Source of the DNA: Taenia hydatigena
Taxonomy: Eukaryota > Platyhelminthes > Cestoda > Cyclophyllidea > Taeniidae
Length of the DNA stretch: 64,000 nt
Direction: 5' to 3'
Assembly: GCA_036345935.2 (NCBI GenBank)
Contig: JADWOT020001576.1
Location: 62,666 to 126,665, forward strand
In this document: in pieces, positions 1 to 10,212 of the stretch
How the letters are laid out: every line of letters starts with the position of its first letter
Numbering within the stretch: position 1 is the stretch's first letter
Program-made: the position numbers and the translations under genes
Notes under the pieces: model-generated
Seen by the model: only the letters and a program-made list of their open reading frames with translations
What the model was told of the DNA's origin: nothing
Databases searched by the model: none

Positions 1-285
1 TTTCAAGATTCGATGTTCTGAAGCAATGTTTGCGAGAATCGTTGAGTTGACAGAATCCATCGCCATCCGGGTATGCTGGCGGTTGAGGTGAGGCGATTAC
101 GTGACCTTCGCACAAAACAGCGCGAATGGATGCATTCCCTTCTATCCCTTGAACTTCGGCACTACACTATTAGCTTTTCCACCTCTCATTCATGTCCTTG
201 CATGTCTCATTCTACATCACATTTCTTATTTCATCCCTATGTCAATGGCGTTAGCATAATTAGTTTTCTCTTTAAAACAAATCAG

Positions 286-900
286 AATCACTGACCTTCT
301 GCCCCACGTGGCAATTAGTATATGCAACATCTTTGATTAGGGGAACTTGGTGAACACCTGAAGCAGCATTTCTGGCTGGGGATGGATTCTGTCAACACGG
401 CAATACTCACAAGCATCGATTCGGTACATTCAATCTTGGAAATAACTCAACAGGTACTCGAGCAGAATGCTGTTCGCTGGCGCTTTATCTCTTGCCATCC
501 AAAATCCACTTCGAATTGTATGACACTGCATGAAGCAGGCGTAATTCCCCGCACAATTTTTAGCCCACAGTAATCAATTCTTTCCCTCACGGACCCGGGA
601 TTTACTTCCAAGGATGTTCCGCTGAGGTTTCTGCACGTCATTACACCACATCAGATTGTAGTTATCACCATCCTGCCAAGCAATTTGGATGAAAAGACAG
701 ATGATTAGAAAGTGTTTGTCAAAACTATCGCGAGTTTTGATACATCTGATGATTGTCCACTGGTCGCTACGCCAGTGGATTGGCGACTGCATTGTGTGTC
801 GAGGAGCGCGCACCTGGATACATCAATTTGAAGGAATTGCTGCGATCCGCTCCCTACGACCTACAGTTCAGGAGCACCACCGCTTCTTTCTACAGACGCT
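286..900 (+). pseudogene. F-box family pseudogene, copy A
   Basis: The F-box begins with the ITDLLP-like stretch right after position 286. It is interrupted by TAG and TGA within the first 40 codons, and the intron acceptor that is TTTAG in the intact gene reads TTTAA here. Downstream, at about 600-840, the conserved C-terminal blocks can be read in one frame (HQIVVITILP, ASFD, then CPLV-TPVDWRLHCV) with a TAG between them. The upstream conserved element survives at about 82-113, but no TATA box is visible. By position and orientation this could be the mirror partner of the intact gene at the other end of the window. Confidence 0.6.
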
Positions 901-1079
901 ATTTTCTTCTGTGATTACCAGGTCAAATCTATTCCTCTTCTTTGGCGTAACGTTCTTTCCTTTTCTCGCTAATGTGGCGGCTTGTAAAACATTCAGTGTA
1001 GACTAGTTGTGAATAAAGTGGCTAGATGGCAGGCAGCAAGTGGTATTAGCGAATACGACAGTTTCGACCAGTGCGATGC

Positions 1080-1310
1080 ATTCCGAAGTATTCACTTCAA
1101 CGCATGCATCATGACGACTGTACGCAGAACAGGCAGAAAATCAGTAACAACTCTCCCTATCATAATGGCACAACGATGTCTTTGAATCGTCACTGCGTTT
1201 AGGCCTGCCAGGACATTGGGTAGGCCGACTAAATTAAAGCATTTAAAGCAGCAGTTCTCTTCATGCCTTAATTTCTTTATTCAAGAAATATCAAAGCAGG
1301 TGTTTGGAGA
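1080..1310 (+). repeat. Dispersed repeat module M1, copy 1
   Basis: The stretch around ACAACGATGTCTTTGAA and CACTGCG-TTAGGCCTGCCAG recurs at 2960-3210 and 55950-56180 in the same orientation. Two of the three copies lie just downstream of F-box copies, so it looks like the 3' part of the F-box cassette. No open reading frame is shared by the three. Confidence 0.5.
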
Positions 1311-1719
1311 CAAATAATTACCAGGGCTGATGATCAGAAGCCACGGCTGTCCCCATTTGTGGCATTTTACAACGAGAAAGCGTTGCATCACAATTAGATA
1401 TCGCGCAGTCCACGTATTTAAGTCGCGGGTTGAAGGCGTGATTAAATTTAGGCGACAGGCAAAGGCACAATATGTAGGCATTGTGATGGGATCAGTCTAA
1501 TCCCTCTCACAAGGGTCGTGTTCTTTGGTCCTTGTCGTTCCCGTCACGCTAGGCATCGGTGCGCACATCCCTCGGTGATGCCAGACTTCAGTTCTCTGTT
1601 CCATTAGGCATTTGCACCACGAGTCGATCAATGCTAAGGATTCCACCGCATTGAGCTACTACGTGTCTGGCAATGAAGATCGCTTAAATGTTTGTTGGAG
1701 ATTGTGTGCCCGATGTTTG

Positions 1720-2850
1720 ACAGAAGTTTATGTTGCGAAACGCGCAATGGGAAAATGAATGCCTGAGCTTTGTCAAAATCAAGAACATTAAGTTAGTATC
1801 TTTTATGACGCACACTTATAAGTTGTCAGCTTAGCGTTTCTTTGAGCCCACAGATTATGATTGGCATCTGTGAGCGGAGGTCTACTGCACAATTTGATGT
1901 GACTAGCCTGCTCAGCCCATTTGGGATGTCCAAAGGCATGGTGGTAGGGCAGCAACTTTTGTTGGACCTCAACTACTCTCCGCCAATCCTCGCAGCCCGA
2001 CTATGGACATGACACTACAATTACCGAATCCGATCGATTTCACAAAGACGTAGGGACACTGCAGTAGTAACTATGACGACTTCTGTTTTATAAAAGTAGT
2101 CTCTCTTCAAATGCGACTGATATTGCTGCAAACACTGATGGCATCACAAGCCTCCTCATCACTTCATGTGCTATTTATCCTACCTGACAATTGGATGCCA
2201 CTCTAATGCTGTGCCAACCCTCAAATTTCAAATTATGTAAAGCCTTACTCATTGTCAATTGTTAGAAGCGATAATCCACCCAAACGAATAAGCATGGCTT
2301 TGGACTAACAAAATGTCTTGGTGCTTTGGGGACAAATATCTATAATGCGGTGGAGGCGTGGGAACCACGACAATGGCACGTTACGTCGAACAGGGTTTGA
2401 GGCCCATTCAACTCCCTTCTGTTATCACAGCCGTGGAATTGGATGGAATTAGCACGTCAGAATTGTGTGTGCGTGTACTGCGTGTTGGTCAACAGCTAAT
2501 GTGTCAGTAGGTCGCGTTAATCGCATCCAGCTGCAAAATTAAAGCAGCCATTCAAAATTAAAATAATTTGAGCTACTCGCTAAACAGAATGCAAATGTTA
2601 TCCTTGATAGACCTTAGGTGCATGGGGTGCAGAAGTGAGCGCTAAAACTCTACACCTCTTGTTTGCTTGGACCACATGAGAAAGGATTGGTTGTAGTTAA
2701 ATGTAGTTGTGATTAGCCTAGACAGGAATTCTGCCCACATGTTTGGCAGAGAAGACCAGCAGCTCTGATACCAACTTGCATTTTAAGATGTTTAGCTTCT
2801 CAAGGAAGAAGGATCAGTAATCACTTCTGCCTATGAGCTACGACAACCCC
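1720..2850 (+). repeat. Outer inverted repeat, left member
   Basis: Blocks at 1780-2060 (TTTGAGCCCACAGATT region), 2330-2440, 2450-2560 and 2630-2850 are found in reverse complement and reverse order at 58250-59420. The first block (about 1630-2100) also matches 17050-17530 in the same orientation. Identity is clearly lower than between the inner arms, so the duplication is older. No coding potential was recognised. Confidence 0.55.
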
Positions 2851-2959
2851 ATTTTCAACCACACCCATACTTACATGAAATGGGTCAAAGATTTGGTTGC
2901 TGCAACGTCTTCTATGCGCAAATTCCTTACTGTTCCTTGCTTCACCGCCTGTTTTAGCA

Positions 2960-3210
2960 AATATTTACTTCAACTTATGCATTAGGACCGCTGTATGCAA
3001 AGCACGCGAAAGAGCATTAGCACAATGGAATAAGCATTACAAGCATTGCGTCGCAAACCGCTTCTGTTTAATGCATGCGTGTTCATTCGTAGCTGGTGTA
3101 ACGATGTCTCTGAACCATCACTGTGGTTGGACCTGCCATGGCAGTGACTAGATGAGCCAAACTAAATTATTTAAATCAGCAATCATCTCCACACTCTCGC
3201 ATTCAGTAAA
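2960..3210 (+). repeat. Dispersed repeat module M1, copy 2
   Basis: It matches 1080-1310 and 55950-56180 and contains GTAACGATGTCTCTGAACC and GGACCTGCCATGGCAGTGAC. The 84-codon ORF over it is probably fortuitous. Confidence 0.45.
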
Positions 3211-4275
3211 AATGTTTACAAGCATATCGCCGATCTGAAGCTTTTGTCGAACCATTTGCAAAACGCAGCTTTGGCCCAGAATTTAGAGATGTGACTAACA
3301 TGACCATTCTATTTAAGGTCATAGGGGGAAGAGAACCAGTTTAGAATGGCCTCAGCTAGTGTCCGCCTCTTTTATCAGCCTATACATCGACATGCCATCA
3401 CGATTAAAAGGAACAAACTGTCCCACAAGGAGTGGTGTTCCTTTGACCACTGATAGCATTTTTAGCTTAAAAAAATAAGATATCGCTCGAATACCGTGGA
3501 AACCTCCAATTACAATTTGCATGCCCATTTCTCAATTGATCAACGCTTTGAAACGAGGATCTGTCCGGGCAATTTAGCATGACTAGGAACTAAAAATATT
3601 GTTGTGCACTAAGTTTGAGCGTCCGTGGGTGTCAATGTTATTGTTAAGGGAAAGTTGGTAATCGGGCAGGGGCATGGGAAATCTCAGGTGGAAGTGTACC
3701 ATTTGGCGGAAGAATTGGCTAAAGGCTGGATCATGAGTCCACCGACGTCACCGCGGACCTTACCTGCTTGGTCTGCACCCAAGTTGGTGGTCCCCATTAT
3801 GAATTCTTTGAGTAGAGTCAGGAATCTCGTAATGGGCAACATGATGAATTATTTTAATGTGAATAGCCGTTGATTTTCCTTCTATAATGTGATCAGGATA
3901 AATGTACGTGCAAATCAATTTTGGACAGATTGATGCGGCGCTGCTCACAAATGACGTTGTGGATCGCCCGAAGGTAACACTCTATAGGACTCCAAGTGTG
4001 TCCGCATCTCAGACATAAATATAGAAGTATAAGGGAAACGCGCCTTGTACCTCAAACTTACTTTCGATTTGAGGGTTAAACTCTACTGGAGAGGGATTAT
4101 AAACTGCCTTGTACAGTAGGTGTGACTGATATCAGAATAAAGCTAACTGAGTTGATGAACCTTCCATGTACCCACCACTTTAGATAGCTCCATTTACGAT
4201 TAGCCAAAATTTCAGTCTTTTCTGCTAAGCACAGCAAAGCGCATTCCATTTTGTAAACGAAGCAATAAGCCCACA
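3211..4275. other. No supported gene
   Basis: There is an 82-codon + strand ORF at 3625-3873, with no splice sites, repeats or family resemblance I can point to. Nothing else was recognised. Confidence 0.4.
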
Positions 4276-4640
4276 TTGCTTCAAATAAACGAAAAAGGGA
4301 ATTGTTGTTTGTCATCTAAATTTGCTACCATTGAAAACTTACTCCCGAATCAAGCGGATGTTGAAAGTGTAGAAGCTAAAAATGTTTTGTTCCGTGGCAA
4401 ATCTTCAGCTCCAGCCAAGTCAGGACTTCAAATGCATGCTACTGTGCGGGTCAGGAGATAAGAGTGCCTCACTTGCCCTTGTGATGGAAGACTCTGGTAT
4501 GGGATGGCATTCGAATGGCGTTAGCACTTCGACAGTGACCATACAAGTGTCTGTCAAAAATGGCACCCTCCTTGGTGCCTCCGGTTCGACCATCACAACA
4601 AACATTCCCACCCGCTCTTCATCAAGAAATTGACAAATCC
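4276..4640 (+). pseudogene. Degenerate exosome-type RNase PH-like fragment (copy X)
   Basis: In one frame (4382-4633) the 3' part reads QVSVKNGTLLGASGS...NIP. This has the form of the conserved RNase PH-fold motif (Q-V-x-V-x-x-G-x-L-L-D-A...IP) seen in exosome ring subunits such as Rrp42/43/45. The last ~150 bp match 53437-53718 (- strand) and the first ~270 bp match 57198-57525 (- strand). The 5' part includes LALVMEDSGMG, shared with copy Z. No initiator, splice sites or complete domain are visible, so it is a relic. The family assignment rests on one motif. Confidence 0.4.
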
Positions 4641-4649
4641 ACTCAAGTG

Positions 4650-7300
4650 GAAAAAGGTATAACGTAGACAGGGTGATAAAAGCTGGGTGCCACAAAAGCA
4701 TGGGACTTTTTGTGCAGATAGCCACTTTCTTTACACAAGACAGGACTGGACTCAAAGCTTCCCTACAAATCAACTTCTACACCATGTGTTTGCACACACT
4801 CCACGAAGTACTCATAGTCATGAGCCCACATCGCAAAGTAAACCAGCAAACACCACCCAAGTTGCAGTGAATCCCTGCCGCCAGAAGCAATGTCTAGACA
4901 AACTAGACTTCGCCTGTTTGACAGAAATGTTCATCACCACAACCAACAGCAATGCCTGCTTCACCTAGATAACCACGCTAACTACAGTTAGTTGTTCTAA
5001 CCAATCAGTCCCTCCGCCACAAGAACCACAACATGCAATTGTCCTTCATCAACTTTATTGTTTCGAATCCAAAAGGCATTCCTGCTAGCCGTGATTTGGT
5101 GGCATGAAACACATGCCACGCGCACATGTGCTACAAAATAAGGAGAATGGTCTTTATAAAGAAACGTTATGAGAGCAGCCTCAGAAGGTTCAGTCAATTC
5201 GTGAAAATGCAAACGCATCGACAAACACTGTATTCCTGAATTAGAAAGAATAAATTAATCCATTCCGTGCACGAAAGTATCGCTGCGGTCTCATAAATAG
5301 GCACACAAAATAACTAGTGCATATGCTCCCAACCTAACTTTGACTTTGGGAGCTCTTCTGATTTTATTGTAATGACGCCTAATCAGCAGTTCTTCAAGCG
5401 CATTCATTCACACTTCTATTCATTCACTATGAACATGCCCATCGACTAAAATAACCCACTTTTACCACTGCACTGGGCCCAAACAGACAGACTGCCCATT
5501 TCTTAACAACCGCTGGCTCTCAATCATTGGTAAAACTATCCAACCAAATGAGAAAAGAGGCAAAACCACACAACACACCGAAGAATGCACAAGCCAGTCA
5601 CCCATTGACGACCTTAAACGACCTTAGAGCCGTAGTTGATTAAATTATGAAAAGTCGCTAAACCCTTTTGGATTAATTAATGATGTGCAAAATCATTAGC
5701 AATGATTTGTGCTTAATCGTGTTAAGCATCAATTTTGCTGCGTAACACATGCTTATAGTAAACTGGAATTTACAGGTAAATGGCAAATAAAAGCACATGC
5801 TGCTATTTGAATTTGTGATACCTGTATTTTTATTCGTGCATCGTAGGCCAGAGGCGAAAGGACAATTTTGAACCTGGTCTTAGAGCAATGCGGTTCCTCT
5901 CCAGAGCGCGTACACCTCCGTCCTTAACTCTCCTACAATATCCCTCTGCATCTTCTCTCTGATCGATAACAAGGATGTCAAAGCATGCTCCGCCTTCCAA
6001 TAGTAAGGGCGGAAAGGGATAAGAGGAGATACGTTTACCAAAATTACTTTAGCTTTTTGCTGGCAAACCTTACTGCGCTATGATGATGCATTTATAAGTT
6101 ATTTACATTTATTATCAATTTAATTTTGACAAGTTATTGCATGTCGTCCTTTTAACCAATCGCTGCTTAAATTCTATGCTTAAGTCAAAGTTATTAGCGC
6201 TAGCAGTACTTGCTGTCTTGTCAAAAATACATAAAAATTAAGAGTTTGTTTGTTATACCGGGCAAACTTTGAAGTGATTGGTCGGATTTGTACACGGCTC
6301 GCTTAAGCGCTGGTCGTTTCTGGGATCACTGTTTCGGATTAAGGCGTCCTATCCGCCGTCAATGGTTAGAAACCTAGCAAGTTTTTAGTACCTCTTTTAG
6401 TTTTTGATCGTTAGTTCTTATTGGGCTTTCAAAGTGTCGAATCGCTTCCTTTGTACACATACTTGCTGGAGTAAACGCAAAAGCTTCTAAATGTGGCTGT
6501 TAAGACGGTTACATTTCAAGAGCAAGGTCTCCTTACGTGCATTTTTGCCGCATAGCGATAAATTATGGCTGTTTTGGTAGTTTGTTGGACTGTTTGTTTT
6601 TTAATGACGTTGGAATTCGCTTAATGAGGCGTGATTTTGTGGGGAGGAGTTATGCCCTTAGCAAGTGCTTGGCAATTAGTTGCTTGGTGCTTTTTGTGAT
6701 TAAACACCAATTATATGTATACGTATAAACTTATGATTTTGCTTTCCTTATTAGTTTATATGTTAGACCAACCGTATCAGAAATAGTTGCAGGTGCTGTG
6801 TAGACTTTTTGTTTTCTGCTTCCACTGCCTATTCGCGTTGATTTCTTTACTGCACAATGCTTCTTGCGATTAAGTAAGATTGCTTTAGCTGTTTTTAAGT
6901 GGTTTGTTATTTTGGTAAGGGTAAGTTCCGATTAGTGCGGTCCAACTTGATGAAGAGACTTGTAACTTGGGTAAAGTGAACGCGTTCACTTCTTGCTGTA
7001 CGACACTTTGAGCGATAAATTGATGGTGGATTTTGTTGAGAGGAGTTTTAACGTTACTAGGTACGTGGTAACTGATCCACTAACGCCTCCACAATCCATT
7101 CCGCCACCACGATGCCTATGCCCTAACCGACTACCAGCACTGACTCATGGCAGTGGGCTAGTAAAATTTTGGGCCGAACACTTCAGATATTCATCTTATC
7201 TATTCAGCCTCCGAATGACTACTCCACTTCCCCATCAAACATCAAGTGAGAACTGCAGTCACACAGAAACATTTGTAGTAAACATGTAAGAGTGAACGAT
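4650..7300. other. Intergenic, no supported gene
   Basis: AT-rich sequence with only short chance ORFs. Weakly similar short stretches recur at about 6555-6650 and 7012-7050 (GATAAATT and GATTTTGT..GAGGAGTT). No promoter, RNA gene or repeat of known type was recognised. Confidence 0.4.
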
Positions 7301-7302
7301 TA

Positions 7303-8228
7303 TCACACGAACCAATTAGGGAGGGAAAAGGGTCCTTCTGCAGAAGGGAATAGACTACTAACGAACAACTGTTGTGCCAACAGTAGCATCGCATTCACGC
7401 AATGTCTACAAAGGGGGTTCGAACGCGCAGTATCGACCAGTTGATCGAGTGGCATGATGTCATTGGAGAGACGCGAATTAATCTTGTCCAGCTTCGTGGA
7501 GTCCAAATTGATCAGGGTTTTCGCGATGTTTGGCGCCATATCGAGCGCTTCGACGACTTCATGTGCATCCGAGATGCGAATCACCTCATCAATGAGGGGT
7601 ATTTTGGCGCGCACCAATTCTAGCTCCTCGTCTGTGAATATGAGCCTGCCAAGTGCAATTGCCTCCACCTCCTTCTCCTCATCGTCTGCAGGATGCTCCA
7701 CCTCCACCTCCTGCTCCTCCGTTGCATTGGCCACTGGCGCTGCAGTCGTCATTGCTGCTGCAGGTGCATACTTCGCGAGTGAGGGCACTTTGGCCACAAG
7801 AGCTTTCACCACCTCGGCATCCATGCCCCTCATGAATTCGTCAATGTTGGAGAGCTTGTGGAAGACCTCCTTCAATGTGGTGGAGGGCAGATGGCAGAGG
7901 AGTGCACCAAATTTGGGCACATGCTGAGCGACGTAGTGGAGGGTGCTCGCCTCCATGTTGGTCAGAAGAGCTGACAGGTTCTGATGGTTCTCCACTACGT
8001 ACTGAACGAAGCGTGGGTCCATGGTCAACATGAAATTGGCGAAGCGAGGCGAAATATTTGGCAGAGTGGTCATGGTTGGCAGCGTAGCAGCCTTGCTTAC
8101 CGGCGGCGCCACTCTCCCTTGCCACCTCCATGGCCTTCTGCGAAAGGACGGTGTGTCCACCACCACCACCACCACCACATAACTGTGAGGTAGACCAGCG
8201 CAGCTACCACTGCAACAGCCAGCCGCAT
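7303..8228 (-). CDS. Putative secreted protein of 22-residue helical repeats, tandem copy 1 (C-terminus frameshifted)
   Basis: The ATG at 8228 follows a TATA box by about 40 bp and starts a signal peptide (MRLAVAVVAALVYLT). The reading frame then meets a CCA/TGG microsatellite and must be spliced. A phase-0 intron of about 92 bp (donor GTTATG at 8183, acceptor AAG ending 8092) joins it to the main frame at GCT GCT ACG, but the exact sites are inferred. The mature part consists of consecutive 22-residue units (starting RFANF, NLSAL, KFGAL, NIDEF). An Ala-rich, strongly acidic linker follows, then more units (AIALG, LIDEV, NIAKT). Units tend to end in Pro, Ser or Gln and have a helix-capping D/S/P near the middle. 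Copy 1 has an extra base in an A/G run at about 7411, which shifts the last unit and adds about 34 codons compared with copy 2. No known family was recognised. Confidence 0.62.
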
Positions 8229-8263
8229 CGCGACGATATGATGCTCCTCAAATATGCTGCGTC

Positions 8264-8271
8264 TTTTTATA
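8264..8271 (-). promoter_or_regulatory. TATA box of 22-residue-repeat gene, copy 1
   Basis: TATAAAAA lies 36 bp upstream of the ATG at 8228, a spacing that predicts a very short leader. The same arrangement is kept in copy 2. It supports the upstream ATG rather than the internal GTG run as the start. Confidence 0.65.
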
Positions 8272-8650
8272 CACCCATGTGAAAGGTGACAATTGGTTCC
8301 CTCGTCATGTCACGCGTCACTCTCCCCCGTCCCATCAATCCATCCGTCAGTCATGGTGTCCTCACCTTCCACTCCCTCCCCTTTACCGGCAGGAAGTTCG
8401 ACGCATCGAATTCCTTTTACCCCTCGTCACTAGTCCTTTATACACAACACCGGAAGTCTGCACTTCTGCATTGTGAAACAATTAATTATTGAAATGCTTA
8501 TCATATGCTTTCGCATTCCTCCATCGATGCGACGCGACGCGCTATCGTTGGCCATGATTTTAGTCATGAGGCGAGGGAGAAGGCAGCGAAATTGGGATTT
8601 CGGTGTCCCATTCTGCGTCTGCGCAGTTGTGTTCCAACTCCAACAGCCAC

Positions 8651-8758
8651 ACTGACTGACTGACTGACTGACTGACTGACTGACTGACTGACTGACTGAC
8701 TGACTGACTGACTGACTGACTGACTGACTGACTGACTGACTGACTGACTGACTGACTG
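8651..8758. repeat. ACTG tetranucleotide microsatellite, about 27 units
   Basis: Perfect ACTG repeats end at an ambiguous base (n) at 8759. After that base the sequence jumps to a near-identical copy of the 7391 region. Long Ser-Val-Ser-Gln reading frames through it are artefacts of the 4-base period. Confidence 0.95.
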
Positions 8759-8763
8759 NGCAT

Positions 8764-9602
8764 TCACGCAATGTCTACAAGGGGGTTCGAACGCGCAGTA
8801 TCGACCAGTAGATTGAGTGGCATGATGTCATTGGAGAGACGCGAATTAATCTTGTCCAGCTTCGTAGAGTCCAAATTGATCAGGGTGTTCGCGATGTTTG
8901 GCGCCATATCGAGCGCTTCGACGACTTCATGTGCATCCGAGATGCGAATCACCTCATCAATGAGGGGTATTTTGGCGCGCACCAATTCTAGCTCCTCGTC
9001 TGTGAATATGAGCCTGCCAAGTGGAATTGCCTCCACCTCCTTCTCCTCATCGTCTGCAGGATGCTCCACCTCCACCTCCTGCTCCTCCGTTGCATTGGCC
9101 ACTGGCGCTGCAGTCGTCATTGCTGCCGCAGGTGCATACTTCGCGAGCGAGGGCACTTTGGCCACAAGAGCTTTCACCACCTCGGCATCCATGCCCCTCA
9201 TGAATTCGTCAATGTTGGAGAGCTTGTGGAAGACCTCCTTCAACGTGGTGGAGGGCAGAGGGCAGAGAAGTGCACCAAATTTGGGCACATGCTGAGCGAC
9301 GTAGTGGAGGGTGCTCGCCTCCATGTTGGTCAGAAGAGCTGACAGGTTCTGATGGTTCTCCACTACGTACTGAACGAAGCGTGAATCCAAGGTCAACAAG
9401 ACATTGGCAAAGCGAGGCGAAATATTTGGCAGAGTGGTCATGGTTGGCAGCGTAGCAGCCTTGCTTACCGGCGGCGTCACCCCCACCACCACCACCACCA
9501 CCACCACCACCACCACCACCACCACCACCACCACCACCACCACCACCACCACATAACTGTGAGGTAGACCAGCGCAGCTACCACTGCAACAGCCAGCCGC
9601 AT
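8764..9602 (-). CDS. Putative secreted protein of 22-residue helical repeats, tandem copy 2
   Basis: It has the same design as copy 1: TATA at 9638-9645, ATG at 9602, signal peptide MRLAVAVVAALVYLT. The inferred intron runs from donor 9557 to an acceptor ending at 9460 (98 bp). Splicing is required because the ATG frame runs through about 23 TGG triplets into TGA. The downstream exon ends at NPLVDIA-stop (8764-8766), exactly on a 22-residue boundary, so this is probably the ancestral C-terminus. The truncated copy at 38.5 kb ends the same way. Amino-acid differences from copy 1 include VLLTLDS for FMLTMDP, CPLP for CHLP and IPLG for IALG. The product is probably exported; its function is unknown. 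Confidence 0.65.
9483..9551. repeat. CCA trinucleotide repeat, about 23 units, in the inferred intron of copy 2
   Basis: The matching tract in copy 1 (8157-8178) has only 7 units. Copy 1 also keeps about 45 bp between the tract and the acceptor that copy 2 lacks. Such length freedom fits intron rather than coding sequence. Confidence 0.85.
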
Positions 9603-9637
9603 CGCGACGATATGATGCTCCTCAAATATGCTGCGTC

Positions 9638-9645
9638 TTTTTATA
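9638..9645 (-). promoter_or_regulatory. TATA box of 22-residue-repeat gene, copy 2
   Basis: TATAAAAA, identical in sequence and spacing to copy 1. Confidence 0.65.
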
Positions 9646-10024
9646 CACCCATGTGAAAGGTGACAATTGGTTCCCTCGTCATGTCACGCGTCACTCTCCC
9701 CCGTCCCATCCATCCATCCGTCAGTCATGGTGTCCTCACCTTCCACTCCCTCCCCTTTACCGGCAGGAAGTTCGACGCATCGAATTCCTTTTACCCCTCG
9801 TCACTAGTCCTTTATACACAACACCGGAAGTCTGCACTTCTGCATTGTGACACAATTAATTATTGAAATGCTTATCATATGCTTTCGCATTCCTCCATCG
9901 ACGCGACGCGACGCGCTATCGTTGGCCATGATTTTAGTCATGAGGCGAGGGAGAAGGCAGCGAAATTGGGATTTCGGTGTCCCATTCTGCGTCTGCGCAG
10001 TTGTGTTCCAACTCCAACAGCCAC

Positions 10025-10212
10025 ACTGACTGACTGACTGACTGACTGACTGACTGACTGACTGACTGACTGACTGACTGACTGACTGACTGACTGACTG
10101 ACTGACTGACTGACTGACTGACTGACTGACTGACTGACTGACTGACTGACTGACTGACTGACTGACTGACTGACTGACTGACTGACTGACTGACTGACTG
10201 ACTGACTGACTG
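10025..10212. repeat. ACTG tetranucleotide microsatellite, about 47 units
   Basis: Perfect ACTG repeat closing tandem unit 2, followed by unique sequence. Confidence 0.95.

Larger units (their letters stand above)
7391..10212. repeat. Tandem duplication of the 22-residue-repeat gene with its promoter
   Basis: Unit 1 is 7391-8758 and unit 2 is 8760-10212. Both begin GCATTCACGCAATGTC and end in an ACTG array. They differ by roughly 2% substitutions, the CCA tract, a 45 bp indel and the length of the ACTG array (27 against 47 units). The junction is the ambiguous base at 8759. Confidence 0.85.

Noticed and set aside
4420..4773. 117-codon - strand ORF
   Set aside because: Opposite to RNase PH-like copy X; the conserved motif is on the + strand.
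5881..6480. Possible snRNA or spliced-leader gene in a GC-richer patch
   Set aside because: No Sm site, hairpin or known spliced-leader sequence could be identified.
7402..7927. + strand ORFs of 73-174 codons opposite the 22-residue-repeat genes (also 8771-9295)
   Set aside because: Antisense shadows; only the - strand frame has repeat periodicity, signal peptide and TATA box.
8164..8178. Val-run start (MVVVVV) as the N-terminus of the repeat protein
   Set aside because: It starts at GTG inside the CCA tract; the upstream ATG has a signal peptide and a correctly placed TATA box.
8430..8771. Long Ser-Val-Ser-Gln ORFs on the - strand (also 9934-10221)
   Set aside because: They are translations of the ACTG microsatellite, open in all frames because of its 4-base period.
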